DNA of 64,000 nucleotides from Luteimonas terrae (lineage in GTDB: Bacteria > Pseudomonadota > Gammaproteobacteria > Xanthomonadales > Xanthomonadaceae): contig NZ_SMTG01000002.1 of assembly GCF_004358165.1 (NCBI RefSeq), forward strand, positions 558,001 to 622,000, given 5' to 3'. The translations under genes were made by a program, and so were the position numbers. The notes beneath the pieces are model-generated. The model did not search any database. It was given only the letters and a program-made list of their open reading frames with translations, and had not been told where the DNA came from. Below are positions 61,933 through 64,000 of the stretch, in pieces (the first letter of the stretch is position 1; each line of letters begins with the position of its first letter).

Positions 61933-63108
61933 TCAGTTGGTGACCAGGTTGACGCCGTAGCTGCTGAGCATCGGGGTGAGACGCTGGTACCACGTGCGAC
62001 GCTGGCTCTGGGCGACGCCGCAGTTGGTGCCGTCGGTGCCGATCGCGCCACCGGACGTGACGCCCTGGCCGTGGCCGGCGGTGGAGATCCAGGCGCCACC
62101 CGAGTCGCCCTGGCCGGCGCACGCGTTCGATTCGCGCAGGCCGTTCACCGAACCGTCGCCGTAGTTCACGCTGACATTGGTGCGCGTGATCGTGCCGCAG
62201 CGCCAGCCGGTGCGGTAACCCGAGCGGCAGATCGCGGAGCCAACGGCGGTTTCCGTGCTGCCGACGACGGGCGTGGTGGTGCTGCCGCTGTGCTGCCACA
62301 CGCGTCCGATCAGCGTGTCCTGCGAGCGCACCGTGGCCCATGCGGCATCGGAACCCGGGTAGTTGCTGGCTTGGAAAGAACCGACCGTCGTGCCGCCGAT
62401 CCGCACGGTGGTGCCGGCGCCACCGCAGTGACCGGCCGTGACGAAGCCCTTGGTCGCGCCGCGCGTCACCGGGAAGCCGATCGAGCAGGTGTTGTACTGG
62501 ATGCCGCCGTAGATGTTGATCAACGGCGTCGGCACGAGATCGGATTCCTCGAAATGCAGCAGGCCGGTGTCGACATCGCTGCGTGCCAGGAATTCGAGCA
62601 CCGCCTCGGCACGGCCTGCGCCGGGCGAAAGGGTGATCACGACACGGTTGTTGGGCAGGTCGACGCCCCAAGACTGCACACCGTCGAGGCGACGCGCGAT
62701 CCTCGAATTCGACGACAGATCGAGTGCCTGCACGGCCTGATCGAGCTGGTACAGACTGTAGGTCACCTGGCGTGTCTGCGCGCCATCGACGGCGGACAGT
62801 TGCTTGAGTCCGCGCGCGCTTGTGGCGACGAGCACGCGTGCGTTGCCGGCCGCGTCGTGCTCGATCCATGTCCCGGCATAGCTGTCGCCATAGATCCGCT
62901 TCGCGGACGTTTCGACGTCGGGCAACTGGCGCTCGGCGTCCACGCTCGCGAGGTACTGCGCCTGCGTCATGCCCAGATCGCGTTCCAGAGCGGTGACCAT
63001 GCCGGCATCCAGCTTCGGAACCGGGGTGTCGCTCGCGAATGCGTGACCGCCGATGGCGACAGCGGAGAGGACGGCGACAGCGAGCGTACGGCGTGCTGCA
63101 TGCATCAT
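61933..63108 (-). CDS. secreted alpha-lytic-type serine protease (S1E) with pro-region
   Basis: A 391-residue precursor. Signal peptide about 1-25, a pro-region with the alpha-lytic inhibitor-type fold (residues 26-198), and a chymotrypsin-like protease starting near Ile199 (INIYGGIQYNTCSIGFPV). The triad is His227 (GFVTAGHCG), Asp254 (PGSDAAWATV) and Ser336 (GQGDSGGAW). Six cysteines fit the three disulfides of the family. AGGAG lies seven bases before ATG 63108. Lysobacter uses such enzymes to lyse other microbes. The pro-region folds and then must be removed. Confidence 0.93.
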   Translation of the reverse strand: MMHAARRTLAVAVLSAVAIGGHAFASDTPVPKLDAGMVTALERDLGMTQAQYLASVDAERQLPDVETSAKRIYGDSYAGTWIEHDAAGNARVLVATSARGLKQLSAVDGAQTRQVTYSLYQLDQAVQALDLSSNSRIARRLDGVQSWGVDLPNNRVVITLSPGAGRAEAVLEFLARSDVDTGLLHFEESDLVPTPLINIYGGIQYNTCSIGFPVTRGATKGFVTAGHCGGAGTTVRIGGTTVGSFQASNYPGSDAAWATVRSQDTLIGRVWQHSGSTTTPVVGSTETAVGSAICRSGYRTGWRCGTITRTNVSVNYGDGSVNGLRESNACAGQGDSGGAWISTAGHGQGVTSGGAIGTDGTNCGVAQSQRRTWYQRLTPMLSSYGVNLVTN

Positions 63109-63649
63109 CAGAGAGCTCCTTGTGCAGTTCGGAAGTGGCCACGGCGGACCGGTTCGGCGTGAAGCGACCGATGTCGATGCGCATGCGACGCGCATGACGG
63201 AAATGCGCCGGTGCGCCCGCGTCGAACGACAACGCGAAGGTCCGCGGAACGTGGCAAGCGTTGTGCCCCGCAACTGCCGTCCGGTTCGCGAGGACATGCG
63301 GTGCGATGCGCTGCAGACGGGTGGACCGGAATGACCAGGTTGCTCGGCAGCGCGCTTCGACCTTAGGTGCGCCATCTCGTCACGGTCAACTGCGCGAACG
63401 CGACTTAAACGCCAACCAGCGCTCTTTTTGCGACATCCGATTGCGCGCGGGACGCATGGGATTGCGGAAATGTGCGGTGTGTCAGGCCGCCTGAGTGACA
63501 TGGCGCCAGCGGTTTTCGCCGATGTGCGTGATGCCTGCTGCGAAATGTACGCCGCGCAGACCGCGGTGGAATACATCCGTGGCGACGGGTCGCCTCCCCG
63601 TCCGACAGGGGTGCCATCGCACGACGCGCGACGGCTCAAGCCAGTGCGT
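63109..63649. other. gap upstream of the S1 protease
   Basis: 541 bases between the protease start and the FKBP stop. No plausible gene, tRNA or repeat was recognised; it should contain the protease promoter and regulation. Confidence 0.4.
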
Positions 63650-64000
63650 TCAGTTCTCGACCTTCAGCAGCTCCACTTCGAACACCAGCGACGCGCCCGG
63701 CGGAATCACGCCGCCCGCGCCGCGGTCGCCGTAACCGAGCCAGGCCGGGATGCGCAGTTCGCGCGTGCCTCCCGGCTGCATGCCGGCGACGCCTTCGTCC
63801 CAGCCGCGGATGACGTGACCGGCACCGAGTTCGAACACGAACGGCTGACCGCGATCGTGCGAACTGTCGAACTGCACGCCGCGGCTGTCGGGTGCAGCCT
63901 GGTCGTAGAGCCAGCCGGTGTAATGCACGGTCACGGTGTCCCCGGTGTTTGCAGCCGTGCCCGTGCCGGTCGTGACGTCGATGCGCTGCAGATCGGCGAC
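63650..64000 (-). CDS. FKBP-type peptidyl-prolyl isomerase, 5' part outside window
   Basis: 117 codons are open from the right edge to the stop. The complete FKBP core is seen: [64 protein letters not shown], then [19 protein letters not shown]. It catalyses cis-trans isomerisation of prolyl bonds. The N-terminus (perhaps a signal peptide) lies beyond the window, so the location in the cell cannot be told. All key active-site aromatic residues are present. Confidence 0.9.
   Translation of the reverse strand, partial: VADLQRIDVTTGTGTAANTGDTVTVHYTGWLYDQAAPDSRGVQFDSSHDRGQPFVFELGAGHVIRGWDEGVAGMQPGGTRELRIPAWLGYGDRGAGGVIPPGASLVFEVELLKVEN

Noticed and set aside
1-64000. tRNA, rRNA, riboswitch, phage integrase or attachment site
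   Set aside because: No cloverleaf, conserved rRNA block, known riboswitch motif or integrase gene was recognised; a structured-RNA search would be needed to exclude small RNAs.

Overview
The window is about 64 kb of very G+C-rich chromosome from a gammaproteobacterium of the Xanthomonadaceae/Lysobacteraceae, most like Lysobacter or Luteimonas. This placement is inference. It rests on base composition, a secreted alpha-lytic-type serine protease, a DUF2388/DUF4105 pair, a lipoprotein-anchored subtilase autotransporter, several c-di-GMP proteins and many REP-type palindromes. No rRNA, tRNA, CRISPR array or prophage was recognised.

Layout. 1-6.6 kb: a 7TM-DISM sensor (cut by the window edge), a calcineurin-like phosphoesterase, a YdeI-like protein, a secreted legumain-like C13 protein, and three methionine-salvage genes (mtnC, mtnD, mtnB). 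6.6-13.5 kb: two APC-family amino-acid permeases, a NUDIX hydrolase, and serA divergent from a D-2-hydroxyglutarate dehydrogenase gene. 13.5-24.6 kb: DUF2388 and DUF4105 envelope proteins, retropepsin plus EF-P-like efpL, an SDR, a PAS-GGDEF-EAL protein, a zinc-ribbon protein with a bactofilin, two alanine-rich lipoproteins and a thiolase. 24.7-36 kb: the autotransporter, an alpha-carbonic anhydrase, leucine dehydrogenase, a cardiolipin-synthase-like PLD protein, a papain/alpha-beta-hydrolase fusion, a DUF488 protein and a small protein. 36.2-39.9 kb: icmF, a fused acyl-CoA mutase whose reading frame contains two REP-type repeats.

39.9-46.1 kb is the accessory region. An A+T-rich gene encodes a reverse transcriptase fused to a nitrilase domain, the architecture of class 1 defence reverse transcriptases (DRT1-like). 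Next come an unrecognised 199-residue protein lying between two copies of a 111-bp repeat, an Mrr-type nuclease domain protein with a membrane segment, a small membrane protein, and a RraB-like protein. The 111-bp repeat and its leading motif TAACGGTGCCAGG recur only here. This is the best candidate for an unusual system.

46.1-64 kb: an ECF41-type sigma factor divergent from a CxxC carboxymuconolactone-decarboxylase-family gene, with a matching ECF41-type promoter in front of each. Then follow an Lpp-like lipoprotein, an L,D-transpeptidase-like protein, a SnoaL protein, a 28-residue membrane peptide, a metallopeptidase with an effector-like N-terminus, an HNH nuclease, a DUF5694 protein, a PAS-GGDEF protein, a periplasmic amidohydrolase, a lipoprotein methyltransferase, a FecR-OmpA-CHASE2/HD-GYP operon, a dienelactone-hydrolase-like enzyme, the alpha-lytic-type protease and an FKBP isomerase cut by the right edge.

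At least three families of palindromic intergenic repeats (REP/BIME-like) are scattered across the core regions.
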